Shown piece after piece: positions 37,324-45,656 of a stretch of 64,000 nucleotides of DNA. The notes under the pieces were generated by a model that did no database searches, was not told the origin of the DNA, and was given only the letters and a program-made list of their open reading frames with translations. The first letter of the stretch is position 1; the number at the start of each line of letters is the position of its first letter. The stretch is from Polaromonas sp. (GTDB lineage: Bacteria; Pseudomonadota; Gammaproteobacteria; Burkholderiales; Burkholderiaceae_C). The stretch covers positions 1-64,000 of the forward strand of contig JAURVI010000038.1 in NCBI GenBank assembly GCA_030655515.1, in the 5' to 3' direction. A program made the position numbers and the translations under genes.

Positions 37324-37986
37324 TCACTTGTTCGAGGTGTTCAACTCAAAAAGTTCAGTTCTCAGTTGCAGCAATTCCTGTAATAACTTGTTGTTCGGGT
37401 CGGCCGCAACGGCGCGACGTGTCCAAGCCAGCGATTTTTCTTCATCGTTTGGGAGATCAAATGACGATTCATACAGATCGGCCAGACTCCGCATCGCTGC
37501 CGGGACACCGGCCTCGGCGGCTTTCGACAACCATATGAGGGCTTGCTGGGAATCTTCCGCAACACCCAGTCCGTAGGCATAAGCCTCGCCCACCTTGTAC
37601 ATGGCAAGTTTGTCGCCGCCTTTGGCTGCGGCAAAGTTGGCGGGAAAGTCTTTGATGGTTGCGCGGTAGCTTTCGGTGTAGGTTCTTCGCCAGCCGGCTT
37701 CAGGAATGTGAACCCTCATCACCACACCATCGCCGATCCGGACCTGTTTTCTATATTCCAGTTGAAGCTCTTTGGTTCGAGGCAAGGTCAAAGCGATCTT
37801 CAACGTTCCCTCTTTGACGACCAGATCAAGAGGACAGGCTCCCCGAAATTTACCGTTCACGCTCACCTCAGCGCCTGTATGTTTTGCTTCACAGGTCAGG
37901 CGCACGACCGGATCCGCCGCGTATAAATTGCCAGAAGAAAATACCACCGCGCAGAGCGTCAGGACCAGTTGTTTTGATAGGTTCAT
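37324..37986 (-). CDS. Exported PEGA-like / Sel1-repeat protein
   Basis: 220 residues. A signal peptide ends near LYAADP. A PEGA-like stretch (AKHTGAEVSVNGKFRGACPLDLVVKEG) is followed by Sel1/TPR-type repeats (GDKLAMYKVGEAYAYGLGVAEDSQQALIWLSKAAEAGVPAAMRSLADLYE). It is a paralogue of the gene at 39245-40231, with the same C-E-x-x-x-x-G-A-E-V-x-V-N-G-K-F-R-G motif. Sel1 proteins act as envelope scaffolds; the partner is unknown. Confidence 0.8.
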   Translation of the reverse strand: MNLSKQLVLTLCAVVFSSGNLYAADPVVRLTCEAKHTGAEVSVNGKFRGACPLDLVVKEGTLKIALTLPRTKELQLEYRKQVRIGDGVVMRVHIPEAGWRRTYTESYRATIKDFPANFAAAKGGDKLAMYKVGEAYAYGLGVAEDSQQALIWLSKAAEAGVPAAMRSLADLYESSFDLPNDEEKSLAWTRRAVAADPNNKLLQELLQLRTELFELNTSNK

Positions 37987-38013
37987 TTTTTTCTTCAGTT
38001 TTTTACCGGGCCG

Positions 38014-38967
38014 TTAACGGGCAATGCCGGTAGCGGGTCCGCTGGAGCTGCTTCTGCATCCGAAAATGGTCAGTATCTCAACCTTGTAGTCAACGGAGCA
38101 TTTGTACTCGGCATGGCTGCTGCTGGTGGCCGCTTTGAAGGGGCAACTGATTCCGCTGTCCCCCAGAAAGCGCATCGGCTCCCCAGCATTGCTGGTGGTC
38201 GACGATTTGACTTTACTTAGCTCCGCCTGCACCTTGTTTCGCGCAACACTCTCGACGCCGTTGTCTTCCCGGATGCGGTTATCCAGGACGCACCTTTTCT
38301 TTTCATCGCGAACAACGGTGGGAGGTGCGGCGTTGTTTGCGCTATAGCTCCTCTCAACACTTGAATTGGCGGTGTTGCTCGCCACGGCGGACGGTCGATA
38401 GCCTGGGGTTTCGGCGCGCGTTTCCTGAGCTCGCCTGGCAGCGCGCAGGTTTTCCCCGTATCTGTCGGCCTCCCGCTGGATGCCCTGCAGCCTGGCCATG
38501 CCCGCAATGGCCGATGGCACGTAAGGCGCTTCCCGGGAAGGCGTATCGTCCGCCCTTTCCCGAGCCCACTGCTGCTGCCGCTCCTGATCTTGCCTGCGCC
38601 ACTCTTCTTCCTCTGCCGCCTTTTTGCGCGCCTTCTCTGCCCACTCGGCAGCCAGAATCCTCTCCCGCTCAGCGGCGACCCGCTGCTGTTCATTGGCGAG
38701 CCTTTGTTGGCTTGCTGCCAAATTCTTTTTGTCCTGGGCACCTGTGACGAGCCTGGCAGCCTTTTTGTGTTCATTACGGCTGCAGCCGAAATCTCCAGCG
38801 CGGGTACAGGCGTCCGCTTTGTCGAGCACGAGCTGCAGATCCTGCCTGTCTATCTTGTCAAGCTTGTCAACCAGATCCAGGAGATTGGTGTCCTTGGCGT
38901 GCGCCGGCGTCAAGGCCACGAGAACAAGTGCCGCCAGGACAAAAATACCCCATGCATGTTTCTTCAT
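38014..38967 (-). CDS. Exported coiled-coil protein of unknown function
   Basis: 317 residues. Signal peptide ending near AHAKDT; residues about 75-150 are a long charged coiled coil rich in Arg/Glu/Gln (AAEREREILAAEW-like, EEEEWRRQDQERQQQW). The C-terminal half is Ser/Asn-rich and then contains four conserved-looking Cys (CVLDN, ISCPFKAA, YKCSVDY, FGCRSSSS). The ATG at 38967 has GGGAG four to five bases upstream. No family is recognised. It lies upstream of the PEGA/Sel1 gene on the same strand, with 27 bases between. Confidence 0.65.
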   Translation of the reverse strand: MKKHAWGIFVLAALVLVALTPAHAKDTNLLDLVDKLDKIDRQDLQLVLDKADACTRAGDFGCSRNEHKKAARLVTGAQDKKNLAASQQRLANEQQRVAAERERILAAEWAEKARKKAAEEEEWRRQDQERQQQWARERADDTPSREAPYVPSAIAGMARLQGIQREADRYGENLRAARRAQETRAETPGYRPSAVASNTANSSVERSYSANNAAPPTVVRDEKKRCVLDNRIREDNGVESVARNKVQAELSKVKSSTTSNAGEPMRFLGDSGISCPFKAATSSSHAEYKCSVDYKVEILTIFGCRSSSSGPATGIAR

Positions 38968-39149
38968 AAATCTCCCTGAGTGTCTCAATGCTCGGCCTGG
39001 CGCGCTGCTGTGCTCCAGGAGATTCAAACGCCCGAGCTTTCCGTGGCAGTTGTGCTTCGATCCGCGTTAAAGAGAGCGTATGCCACAAAAATCCCAAGAG
39101 CATCCCATGTTCGTGGGGTGCGTCTCGTCCTTTTATTGACGGGCTTTCA

Positions 39150-39178
39150 TTGATCCTCAGGGCGGCCACTCTGATAAT
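39150..39178 (+). promoter_or_regulatory. Sigma-70-like promoter ahead of the Sel1 gene
   Basis: TTGATC (39150-39155), a 17-bp spacer and GATAAT (39173-39178) match the -35/-10 pattern well. The predicted start lies about 60 bases before the ATG at 39245. The surrounding sequence is notably AT-rich. Confidence 0.5.
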
Positions 39179-39244
39179 ATAACTATATGTCATCGCGAAA
39201 GAGTAGAAGACTTTTTGTGCGGCCAACACTTTCTGGGTAAACCC

Positions 39245-40231
39245 ATGCGAAATCGAAGCGCTTTCTCTTTCTTTTTGTTGTGTCTAGCCTTTAGCGGCAG
39301 CACCTACGCTGCGGCGTTGCGCGTCACTTGTGAAGGTAACGATGTCGGCGCGGAGGTATTGGTCAACGGCAAATTTCGGGGAGAGTGTCCCGTAGATTTA
39401 TCGGTTCCCAATGGCGCCCTCAAGCTGCTGGTTCGCAAGCAAGGCGAGGGCGGCCGTGAGCGCGTGTTTGAACAAGAAATCCGGATGAGCGAGGGATCGG
39501 CGAAGAAGGTTGAAGCGAACCTTGGCCCATGGCGTCTCAGCCCCGCTGAAGTCCAGCGGCAGGACGAAAAAGTAAAGCGCCTTTACGCGCTACCTTTGGA
39601 TCAGCTTGAAAAGCAGGCCCGCTCCGGCGACCCGGATGCCATGGTTGTGCTGGCCCGAAGCTACTCCGGCGGCATTCAGAATCGGCCCATAGACAAAGTA
39701 GTCGGGCTGGCATGGTGGCAAAAGGCAGCCGAAGCCGGAAACGTGACCGCCATGTATAACTTGTCACTAATGAACCATATGGGAACGCCGGAGGTACCGA
39801 AGAATCCGGCGCAAGCCAGGATCTGGTTGGTGAAGGCGTCGGAAGCCGGCTTGGCCAGAGCTACAGAATCTCTCGCGAGTGAGCTGGACACCACAGACCG
39901 AAGCCAGGCAAACCAGGAGGAAATTTTCAGGATGACCCTGCGCGCTGCGGAGCAGGGGAGTCCGTCGAGCATGCTACGAACCGGCTCGGCATATAGCTCC
40001 GGAACAGGAACCCCCAGAAACCTGGAGAGTGCAGTACTGTGGTGGCGCAGGGCCGCAGAGGCTGGCAATCAATACGCCATGTTTGAGCTGGCCAACAGTT
40101 ATGAAAAAGGCCAGGGCGTTGCTGCCAACCACGAGCAGGCAGTCTTCTGGTGGCGCAAGGCGGCCGAGTTGCAGAATGGCTTCAGAAACGAAAAAGCGGT
40201 AGAGGAACTGAAGAAACGCGGGCTGCTTTAA
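39245..40231 (+). CDS. Exported PEGA-like / Sel1-repeat protein
   Basis: 328 residues. Signal peptide MRNRSAFSFFLLCLAFSGST then AAAL. A PEGA-like domain (NDVGAEVLVNGKFRGECPVDL) is followed by Sel1 repeats: GDPDAMVVLARSYSGGIQN, AGNVTAMYNLSLMNHMG, GSPSSMLRTGSAYSSG and AGNQYAMFELANSYEKGQGV. It is a longer paralogue of the gene at 37324-37986, oriented divergently from the coiled-coil gene. A conserved AGN(Q/V)-type repeat suggests Sel1 pairs, but ligands are unknown. Confidence 0.85.
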   Translation: MRNRSAFSFFLLCLAFSGSTYAAALRVTCEGNDVGAEVLVNGKFRGECPVDLSVPNGALKLLVRKQGEGGRERVFEQEIRMSEGSAKKVEANLGPWRLSPAEVQRQDEKVKRLYALPLDQLEKQARSGDPDAMVVLARSYSGGIQNRPIDKVVGLAWWQKAAEAGNVTAMYNLSLMNHMGTPEVPKNPAQARIWLVKASEAGLARATESLASELDTTDRSQANQEEIFRMTLRAAEQGSPSSMLRTGSAYSSGTGTPRNLESAVLWWRRAAEAGNQYAMFELANSYEKGQGVAANHEQAVFWWRKAAELQNGFRNEKAVEELKKRGLL

Positions 40232-40291
40232 GCCTCATGTAGTGCGGTCGCCCAATCGAGGGGCGATGGAGTCTTCCAATCTGTCCGCATA

Positions 40292-40513
40292 TCAGATCGG
40301 AGTTTTCAGAGACACCCACGCAGTCAGTAATTCCACCTGCTTGCGGAGCCAGTTCGTCGGCATGTTCTGCGTTCCCCAGACAGCGATGCGCCCCGCGTAT
40401 TTCCCCATCAACCAGAACTGGCGCGCCGCGACAAAGGCCACGCTCCCCTCGAAGTCTTCTGAACTCAGAGGGCGCGCGCTACGGCCGTCCTGGAGATACC
40501 CCGTTGCCAGCGT
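40292..40513 (-). pseudogene. C-terminal remnant of an APH-type phosphotransferase
   Basis: Minus strand, about 73 codons ending in TGA at 40292-40294: TGYLQDGRSARPLSSEDFEG then SVAFVAARQFWLMGKYAGR and NWLRKQVELLTAW. This resembles the C-terminal end of homoserine-kinase/aminoglycoside-phosphotransferase-like enzymes (GYxxVRPLSxxDxxxxxAFVAARxxWLMG). A stop codon lies immediately upstream in frame, and no start or kinase motifs remain. It is a gene scar, adjacent to the phoX promoter. Confidence 0.6.
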
Positions 40514-40532
40514 TCATCAGAGCGGGCAGCGA

Positions 40533-40550
40533 CTGTCATCAAACTGCCAT
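40533..40550 (+). promoter_or_regulatory. PhoB box upstream of phoX
   Basis: CTGTCATCAAACTGCCAT is almost a perfect PhoB site (CTGTCAT-N4-CTGTCAT, 11-bp periodicity), followed by a further partial TCGACAT unit. It lies about 75 bases before the phoX ATG and in the same orientation. The remaining 40232-40532 upstream region contains only the phosphotransferase remnant. Confidence 0.85.
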
Positions 40551-40624
40551 CGAATCGACATGAACACGTCACTACGCGCTTCCAGAATCTCCCCATCAGT
40601 CAAAAACACGATGGAGAGTGATTC

Positions 40625-42580
40625 ATGGGTCAGGGATTCGGCAAGGATTACGAGCAGGGTGAAGGCGTCAACACGACGTCCAATCCCTTCATTCATGAAA
40701 TAGACGGCGCGCGCCGCCATGTGCTGCGTTGCACCACGGCGGCGGTTGCGCTGCTGATGGGCTCACACACCTTGGTGGCCGGCGCGGCAAAGGTCGGCAA
40801 AGGCAAGCCGCTTGGTTTTGCCGGTGTGCCGGTTTCCGCCGCCGACGCGCTGGTGGTGTCGGCCGACTACGAAGCCCAGGTGCTCTACCGCTGGGGCGAT
40901 GCGACCGGGATGGCCACGGGGGCACCCGCCTTCAGCGCGGACGCTTCCAACAGTTGGCAGGAGCAAATGCTGCAAGCTGGCATGCACCACGATGGCATGG
41001 AGTTTTTCCCGCTGGACAAAAACCCGCGCCACGGCCTGCTCGCCATCAACCACGAGTACACCGACGACGGCCTGCTGCACAGCGATGGCATGCAGACCTG
41101 GACGGCGGAGAAAGTGCGCAAGTCCCAGGCCGCGCACGGCGCCAGCGTGATCGAGGTGGTGGAGCGCGCCGGTGTCTGGCGGGTGATGCCCAACTCACGT
41201 TACGCGCGCCGCATCACGGCCAGCACCCCCATGTTGTTCAGCGGCCCGGCGGCCGGGCACGCGCTCTTGAGAACCGCGGCCGACCCGAGCGGCACCCGCC
41301 CGCTGGGCACGCTGAACAATTGCGCTGCGGGCCAGACCCCCTGGGGCACGTTTCTGACCTGCGAAGAAAACTGGAACGGTTATTTCTCGGCGCAGGACAA
41401 GCCCAACCCGGATGAGTTGCGTTACGGCTTGCGCAGCAAGGGTTTTGGCTACCGCTGGCACGAGTTCGACGAGCGTTTTGACGCGGTGAAAAATCCCAAT
41501 GAGCCGCACCGCTTTGGCTGGGTGGTGGAGATCGATCCGCAAGACCCGACGCAGACCCCGATCAAGCGCACCGCGCTGGGCCGCATCAAACACGAAGGGG
41601 CCACAACGACCTTGAGCCGGGACGGCCGCGCCGTGGTCTACATGGGCGACGACGAGCGTTTTGAATACGTCTACAAGTTTGTCAGCCGTGACAAGGTCAA
41701 GCCCGGAGGCTACGCCGCCAACAAGGAACTGCTCGATCACGGCACGCTGTATGTGGCGCGTTTTGACGCGCAGGGCTACGGCCGGTGGTTGCCGCTGGTG
41801 CATGGCGAAGGCGGCTTGACCGCCGCCAGCGGTTTTGCCAGCCAGGCCGACGTGTTGATCAAGTGCCGCCAGGCGGCCGATGCGGTCGGCGCGACAAAAA
41901 TGGACCGGCCCGAGTGGGTGGCCGTACACCCCAACACCGGCGAGGTCTTTGTGACGCTGACCAACAACAGCGTACGCGGGCAGGACGGCTCAAGCAGCCG
42001 CATGGCAGACGCAGCCAATCCGCGCAACGACAACATCATGGGCCACATCATTCGCTGGCGCGAAGGCAAGGGGCAGGGCGCTTTCGCCAGCCGGCTCGAC
42101 GGCGACGCCAGCGCCACAGAGTTCCGCTGGATGCACTTTGCGCTGGCCGGCGACCCCCATGCCGAAAAGGCCGAGTACCGCGGCACCATCAAAGGCGACA
42201 TGTATGGCAGCCCCGATGGCTTGCAGTTCGATGGCGGCGGGATGCTCTGGATACAGACCGATATTTCGACCTCGGCCATGCACAAAGGTGCGTACAAGCG
42301 CATGGGCAACAACGTGATGCTCTGCGCCGATCCGGCGACCGGCGAGACCAAGCGTTTCCTGACCGGGCCCGCCGGCTGCGAGATCACCGGCGTGAGCTTC
42401 ACGCCGGACCGCCGCGCTGTCTTCATCAATATCCAGCACCCCGGAGAAACAGCCAGCGAGCGCAGTGACCCGGCCAACCCGAAAGCGGTGAGCCACTGGC
42501 CCGATGGCCCCGCGGGTGGCCGACCACGGTCGGCCACGGTGGTCATCCGGCGCAAGGATGGCGGCATCGTCGGCACCTGA
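40625..42580 (+). CDS. phoX: PhoX-type alkaline phosphatase (DUF839)
   Basis: 651 residues. A twin-arginine-like leader (ARRHVLRCTTAAVALLM, RRxxLR) should route the folded protein to the periplasm. The PhoX core motifs are visible: GLLAINHEYTDDG, GTFLTCEENWNGYF, FGWVVEIDP, GRIKHEGATTTLSRDGRAVVYMGDDERFEYVYKFVS, and SPDGLQFDGGGMLWIQTD. PhoX uses calcium and iron and releases phosphate from organic esters under phosphate starvation. A near-consensus PhoB box is 75 bases upstream. The start codon choice is uncertain by several codons. Confidence 0.9.
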   Translation: MGQGFGKDYEQGEGVNTTSNPFIHEIDGARRHVLRCTTAAVALLMGSHTLVAGAAKVGKGKPLGFAGVPVSAADALVVSADYEAQVLYRWGDATGMATGAPAFSADASNSWQEQMLQAGMHHDGMEFFPLDKNPRHGLLAINHEYTDDGLLHSDGMQTWTAEKVRKSQAAHGASVIEVVERAGVWRVMPNSRYARRITASTPMLFSGPAAGHALLRTAADPSGTRPLGTLNNCAAGQTPWGTFLTCEENWNGYFSAQDKPNPDELRYGLRSKGFGYRWHEFDERFDAVKNPNEPHRFGWVVEIDPQDPTQTPIKRTALGRIKHEGATTTLSRDGRAVVYMGDDERFEYVYKFVSRDKVKPGGYAANKELLDHGTLYVARFDAQGYGRWLPLVHGEGGLTAASGFASQADVLIKCRQAADAVGATKMDRPEWVAVHPNTGEVFVTLTNNSVRGQDGSSSRMADAANPRNDNIMGHIIRWREGKGQGAFASRLDGDASATEFRWMHFALAGDPHAEKAEYRGTIKGDMYGSPDGLQFDGGGMLWIQTDISTSAMHKGAYKRMGNNVMLCADPATGETKRFLTGPAGCEITGVSFTPDRRAVFINIQHPGETASERSDPANPKAVSHWPDGPAGGRPRSATVVIRRKDGGIVGT

Positions 42581-42587
42581 ATTTTCA

Positions 42588-42609
42588 GCCCCGGTCACGG
42601 GGCTTTTTT
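42588..42609 (+). terminator. Rho-independent terminator after phoX
   Basis: GCCCCG (42588-42593) and CGGGGC (42598-42603) pair around GTCA, followed by six T. It separates phoX from the olsB operon by about 45 bases, so olsB should have its own promoter or rely on read-through. Confidence 0.8.
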
Positions 42610-42652
42610 ACAGCGCGTCACTCATTTTGCGAAAGACAACAAGGAGTCCACC

Positions 42653-43507
42653 ATGAAAGAACTGCCCAATCCCACTTTTGCATTGTCGCCCGTGGCTTCG
42701 CCGCATTTATCACGGGGGTTACTTCATCAAAGCTCTCATGCTGTCGGTCCAGCCGCTGTTCAAAGGCCTGCCGTGGGGAAAATCCAGGTCGGCTGGGCCA
42801 GGCACCAGGACGAGGTCCGGCAAGCGCAACGCCTGAGGTACCAGGTCTTCGCGCTAGAGATGGGCGCCACGCTGCCCAACACCTTGCCGGGCCACGACAT
42901 CGACCTGTTTGACGATTACTGCGAACACCTGCTGGTACGTGACGAGGGCAGCCAGGAAGTCATAGGCACCTACCGCGTGCTGACACCCACCCAGGCCCAA
43001 CGCGCAGGCAGCACCTACAGTGACACCGAGTTTGACCTGACGCGCCTGCGTTTTTTGCGCCCGCGCATGGTCGAGCTGGGCCGTAGCTGTGTGCATGCGG
43101 GGCACCGGCACGGCGGCGTGATTCTGGCTTTGTGGGGAGCGCTTGCCGAGTTCATGGCGCGCAACCGGCTCGACACCATGATCGGTTGCGCCAGCATTCC
43201 CATGCAGCACACCGGTGCGTCCAGTGGCCAGGCAGCAGCCAGCATCTGGCGCCAGGTCCGGCAACATCACCTGGCGCCCATCGAGTACCACGTGACGCCG
43301 CGCCTGGCCTTGCCGGTCGAACAACTCGATGATTCGCTGGATGTCGAGCCACCGGCGCTGATCAAGGGTTATCTGCGCCTGGGCGCCAAGGTGCTCGGCG
43401 CGCCCGCCTGGGATCCGGACTTCAACGCCGCCGACTTGCCGATGATGATGCGCATTGTCGATTTGCCACAACGTTATCGCAAGCATTTTTCCGGCAAGGG
43501 GGAGTGA
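42653..43507 (+). CDS. olsB: L-ornithine N-alpha-acyltransferase OlsB-like (GNAT)
   Basis: 284 residues. Motifs match OlsB of the hemolysin/GNAT group: RYQVFALEMGA, LLVRDEGSQEVIGTYRVL, VELGRSCVHAGHRHGGVILALWGALAEFM, MIGCASIPM, PALIKGYLRLGAKVLGAPAWDPDFNAADL and RYRKHF. OlsB puts a 3-hydroxy-acyl chain on ornithine to give lyso-ornithine lipid, a phosphorus-free membrane lipid made in phosphate starvation. A matching olsA O-acyltransferase is not in this window. AAGGAG lies six bases before the ATG. The stop overlaps the next start (TGATG). First gene of a three-gene operon. Confidence 0.85.
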   Translation: MKELPNPTFALSPVASPHLSRGLLHQSSHAVGPAAVQRPAVGKIQVGWARHQDEVRQAQRLRYQVFALEMGATLPNTLPGHDIDLFDDYCEHLLVRDEGSQEVIGTYRVLTPTQAQRAGSTYSDTEFDLTRLRFLRPRMVELGRSCVHAGHRHGGVILALWGALAEFMARNRLDTMIGCASIPMQHTGASSGQAAASIWRQVRQHHLAPIEYHVTPRLALPVEQLDDSLDVEPPALIKGYLRLGAKVLGAPAWDPDFNAADLPMMMRIVDLPQRYRKHFSGKGE

Positions 43508-44370
43508 TGCGGACGCTGTTCGACAAGCTCGGCGCCCTCGACCGTGGCGGCGCACCGGACCCGGGCGATGACCATGACGATGCGGCCTTGCGTCGGCGAT
43601 ACCGCAGCATTTTCATCTCCGACCTGCATCTGGGCACACCCGGCTGTCAGGCCGCTACGCTGTTGGATTTTCTGAAAGCCCACCCCAGCGACTACCTGTA
43701 CCTGGTCGGCGACATCGTGGACGGCTGGCAATTGCGGCGCAGGTGGTACTGGCCGCAGACGCACAACGACGTGGTGCAAAAGCTGCTGCGGCGCGCCCGC
43801 AAAGGCTGCCGTATCATCTATGTGCCCGGCAACCATGATGAGTTTGCGCGTGAGTTTATCGGCCACCAGTTCGGCGGCATCGAAGTCGTTGAAGAGACCG
43901 TCCACACCACGGCCGACGGCCGCAATCTGTGGATTGTTCACGGTGACTATTTCGATGCGGTCGTGCAGTGCGCCAGGTGGCTGGCCTACGTGGGCGACAA
44001 CCTCTATGAGTTCACGCTCAAACTCAACCGCTACCTGAATCACCTGCGCGCTCGCCTGGGCCTGCCTTACTGGTCCTTGTCGGCCTACCTCAAGCACAAG
44101 GTCAAAAGCGCTCTGAACTACGTGACGGATTTTGAAGTCGCCGTCGCCGGTGAAGCGCGACGCAGAGGCCACCAGGGCGTGGTCTGCGGCCACATTCACC
44201 GCGCCGAGATGCGCGAGATCGACGGCACGCTCTACTGCAATGACGGTGACTGGGTGGAAAGCCGCACCGCGCTGGTCGAGAATTTTGACGGCACCTTGGC
44301 CCTGCTGCACTGGGCGCCCACCCACGAGACGCAGGGCCGCGGCCATGCCGCCAGCACGGTGAGTGCATGA
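43507..44370 (+). CDS. plcP: PlcP-type metallophosphoesterase (phospholipase C for lipid remodelling)
   Basis: 287 residues, calcineurin-like. Metal-binding motifs are ISDLHLGTPGCQA, LVGDIVDGWQLRRRWYWPQTHNDVVQKLLRRARKG, VPGNHDEF, IVHGDYFDAVV and CGHIHRAEM...NDGDWVES. This pattern is that of the PlcP enzyme of Sinorhizobium and marine bacteria, which removes phosphate headgroups from membrane phospholipids in phosphate starvation. A generic name (UDP-2,3-diacylglucosamine diphosphatase-like) is the alternative, but the WYWPQxHNDVVQKLL and LGLPYWSLS blocks and neighbours favour PlcP. It overlaps olsB by one base and agt by four. Confidence 0.85.
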   Translation: MRTLFDKLGALDRGGAPDPGDDHDDAALRRRYRSIFISDLHLGTPGCQAATLLDFLKAHPSDYLYLVGDIVDGWQLRRRWYWPQTHNDVVQKLLRRARKGCRIIYVPGNHDEFAREFIGHQFGGIEVVEETVHTTADGRNLWIVHGDYFDAVVQCARWLAYVGDNLYEFTLKLNRYLNHLRARLGLPYWSLSAYLKHKVKSALNYVTDFEVAVAGEARRRGHQGVVCGHIHRAEMREIDGTLYCNDGDWVESRTALVENFDGTLALLHWAPTHETQGRGHAASTVSA

Positions 44371-45428
44371 AGATCGCGTTGATCACCGACGCCTGGCAGC
44401 CGCAGGTCAATGGGGTGGTGACCACGCTGGTGGAACTGGTGCGTGAGCTGGAAAAACTGGGGCATGGCGTTGAAGTGATTCACCCCGGCCTGTTCAACAC
44501 GCGGCCCTGTCCGGGTTATGCGGGCATCGAACTGGCGATTCGTCCCAAGGCATTGCTCGGCGAAAAGCTGGATGCTTTGCGGCCCGACGCCATTCATGTG
44601 GCCACCGAAGGCCCGCTGGGCTGGGCCGCACGCGGCTACTGCGTCAAGCGGGGTTTGCGTTTTACCACCGCATTTCACACCAAGTTTCCGGAAATCCTGA
44701 ATGTCGCCTTGAAAATCCCGCTGTCCTGGGGTTATGCCCTGTTTCGCCACTTCCACAAAGCCTCTTCCGGGGTGATGGTGCCGACCAACGGGGTGCTGCG
44801 TATGCTGGAACAGCGGGGCTTTCGCAACTTGCGCAGTTGGACGCATGGGGTGGACACGCATCTGTTTTCTTTTCAGCCGCAGCCCCGCCTTTACCCGCCG
44901 GCCGGCCTGCTGGTCAGGCCGGTGTCCCTGTTTGTGGGCCGGGTATCCTACGAAAAAAACATCGAAACATTTTTGCAACTGGATATACCGGGCAGCAAGG
45001 TGGTCTGCGGTGTCGGGCCGCTGGAGGCGTCGCTCAAACAGCGCTACCCGCAGGTGCATTGGCTGGGTGTGCTGGCCAGGACCGAGCTGGCCAAAGTCTA
45101 CGCCGCCGCCGATGTTTTCGTTTTTCCCAGCAAATCTGAGACCTTCGGCCTGGTGATGCTCGAAGCCATGGCCAGCGGCACACCCGTCGCAGCCTTTCCG
45201 GTCGATGGCCCGCTGGAGGTGCTGGGCAAGCAGGATGGCAGTTGTCACGGCGGCGTCATGCATGGAAATCTGAAGCAGGCTTGTTACAACGCGATGATGG
45301 TTCCTCGGCATGAAGCCCGCGCGCGTGCGCTGGATTTCAGTTGGGCGCATGCAGCGCAACTGTTCGAAAAGTACCTGGTGCCGTCACAAAAGAAATCCGA
45401 GCATAAACTGATCGCAGCAGATGTGTAG
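44367..45428 (+). CDS. agt: Agt-type glycosyltransferase for glycolipid synthesis (GT4)
   Basis: 353 residues, GT-B fold of family 4. N-terminal acceptor half: MKIALITDAWQPQVNGVVTT, HVATEGPLGWAARGYC, FTTAFHTKFPEI. C-terminal donor half: VSLFVGRVSYEKNIETFL and the EX7E motif KSETFGLVMLEAMASGTPV. It is adjacent to and overlapping plcP, the arrangement reported for Agt, which transfers sugar onto diacylglycerol released by PlcP. Together they exchange phospholipid for glycolipid. The sugar (glucose or glucuronate) cannot be told from sequence. Confidence 0.85.
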   Translation: MKIALITDAWQPQVNGVVTTLVELVRELEKLGHGVEVIHPGLFNTRPCPGYAGIELAIRPKALLGEKLDALRPDAIHVATEGPLGWAARGYCVKRGLRFTTAFHTKFPEILNVALKIPLSWGYALFRHFHKASSGVMVPTNGVLRMLEQRGFRNLRSWTHGVDTHLFSFQPQPRLYPPAGLLVRPVSLFVGRVSYEKNIETFLQLDIPGSKVVCGVGPLEASLKQRYPQVHWLGVLARTELAKVYAAADVFVFPSKSETFGLVMLEAMASGTPVAAFPVDGPLEVLGKQDGSCHGGVMHGNLKQACYNAMMVPRHEARARALDFSWAHAAQLFEKYLVPSQKKSEHKLIAADV

Positions 45429-45459
45429 ATGCGTATTAGGGGCAATACTGTTCGCTTAA

Positions 45460-45528
45460 CCGTTCGGGCTGAGCTTGTCGAAGCCTGTTTGCACTGTGAC
45501 GACCCTTCGACAGGCTCAGGGCGAACGG
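45460..45528. repeat. REP-type palindromic repeat between agt and ppk1
   Basis: Arms at 45460-45483 (CCGTTCGGGCTGAGCTTGTC...) and 45505-45528 (...GACAGGCTCAGGGCGAACGG) form a long stem around a 21-base loop. This is the widespread TTCGCCCTGAGCCTGTCGAAG family. It may stabilise the upstream operon mRNA or end it. Confidence 0.85.
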
Positions 45529-45584
45529 GGTTGTAGCGCTTCAATGAACAGCATTGGTATTAGGGGCCAAAGTAGCGGAAAAGA

Positions 45585-45602
45585 CTTGTCACGCCGTTGT
45601 CA
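45585..45602 (+). promoter_or_regulatory. PhoB box upstream of ppk1
   Basis: CTTGTCACGCCGTTGTCA has two TTGTCA units 11 bp apart, matching the PhoB-site spacing. A perfect palindrome TGACAC-TCAT-GTGTCA (45613-45628) follows directly and could be a second operator. The ATG is 54 bases further. Confidence 0.75.
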
Positions 45603-45656
45603 TCTAATTGAGTGACACTCATGTGTCAATTTTATTACATAAATAGTGCAGTTCGC

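Noticed and set aside
42605-42652. PhoB box before olsB
   Set aside because: Only a single CGTCACT-like unit was seen; no second unit at 11 bp, so it does not meet the pattern used for the other five sites.
45613-45628. Palindrome TGACAC-TCAT-GTGTCA as a rho-independent terminator of agt
   Set aside because: No T-tract of usable length immediately follows, and it lies between the PhoB box and ppk1, so a promoter or operator role is more likely.
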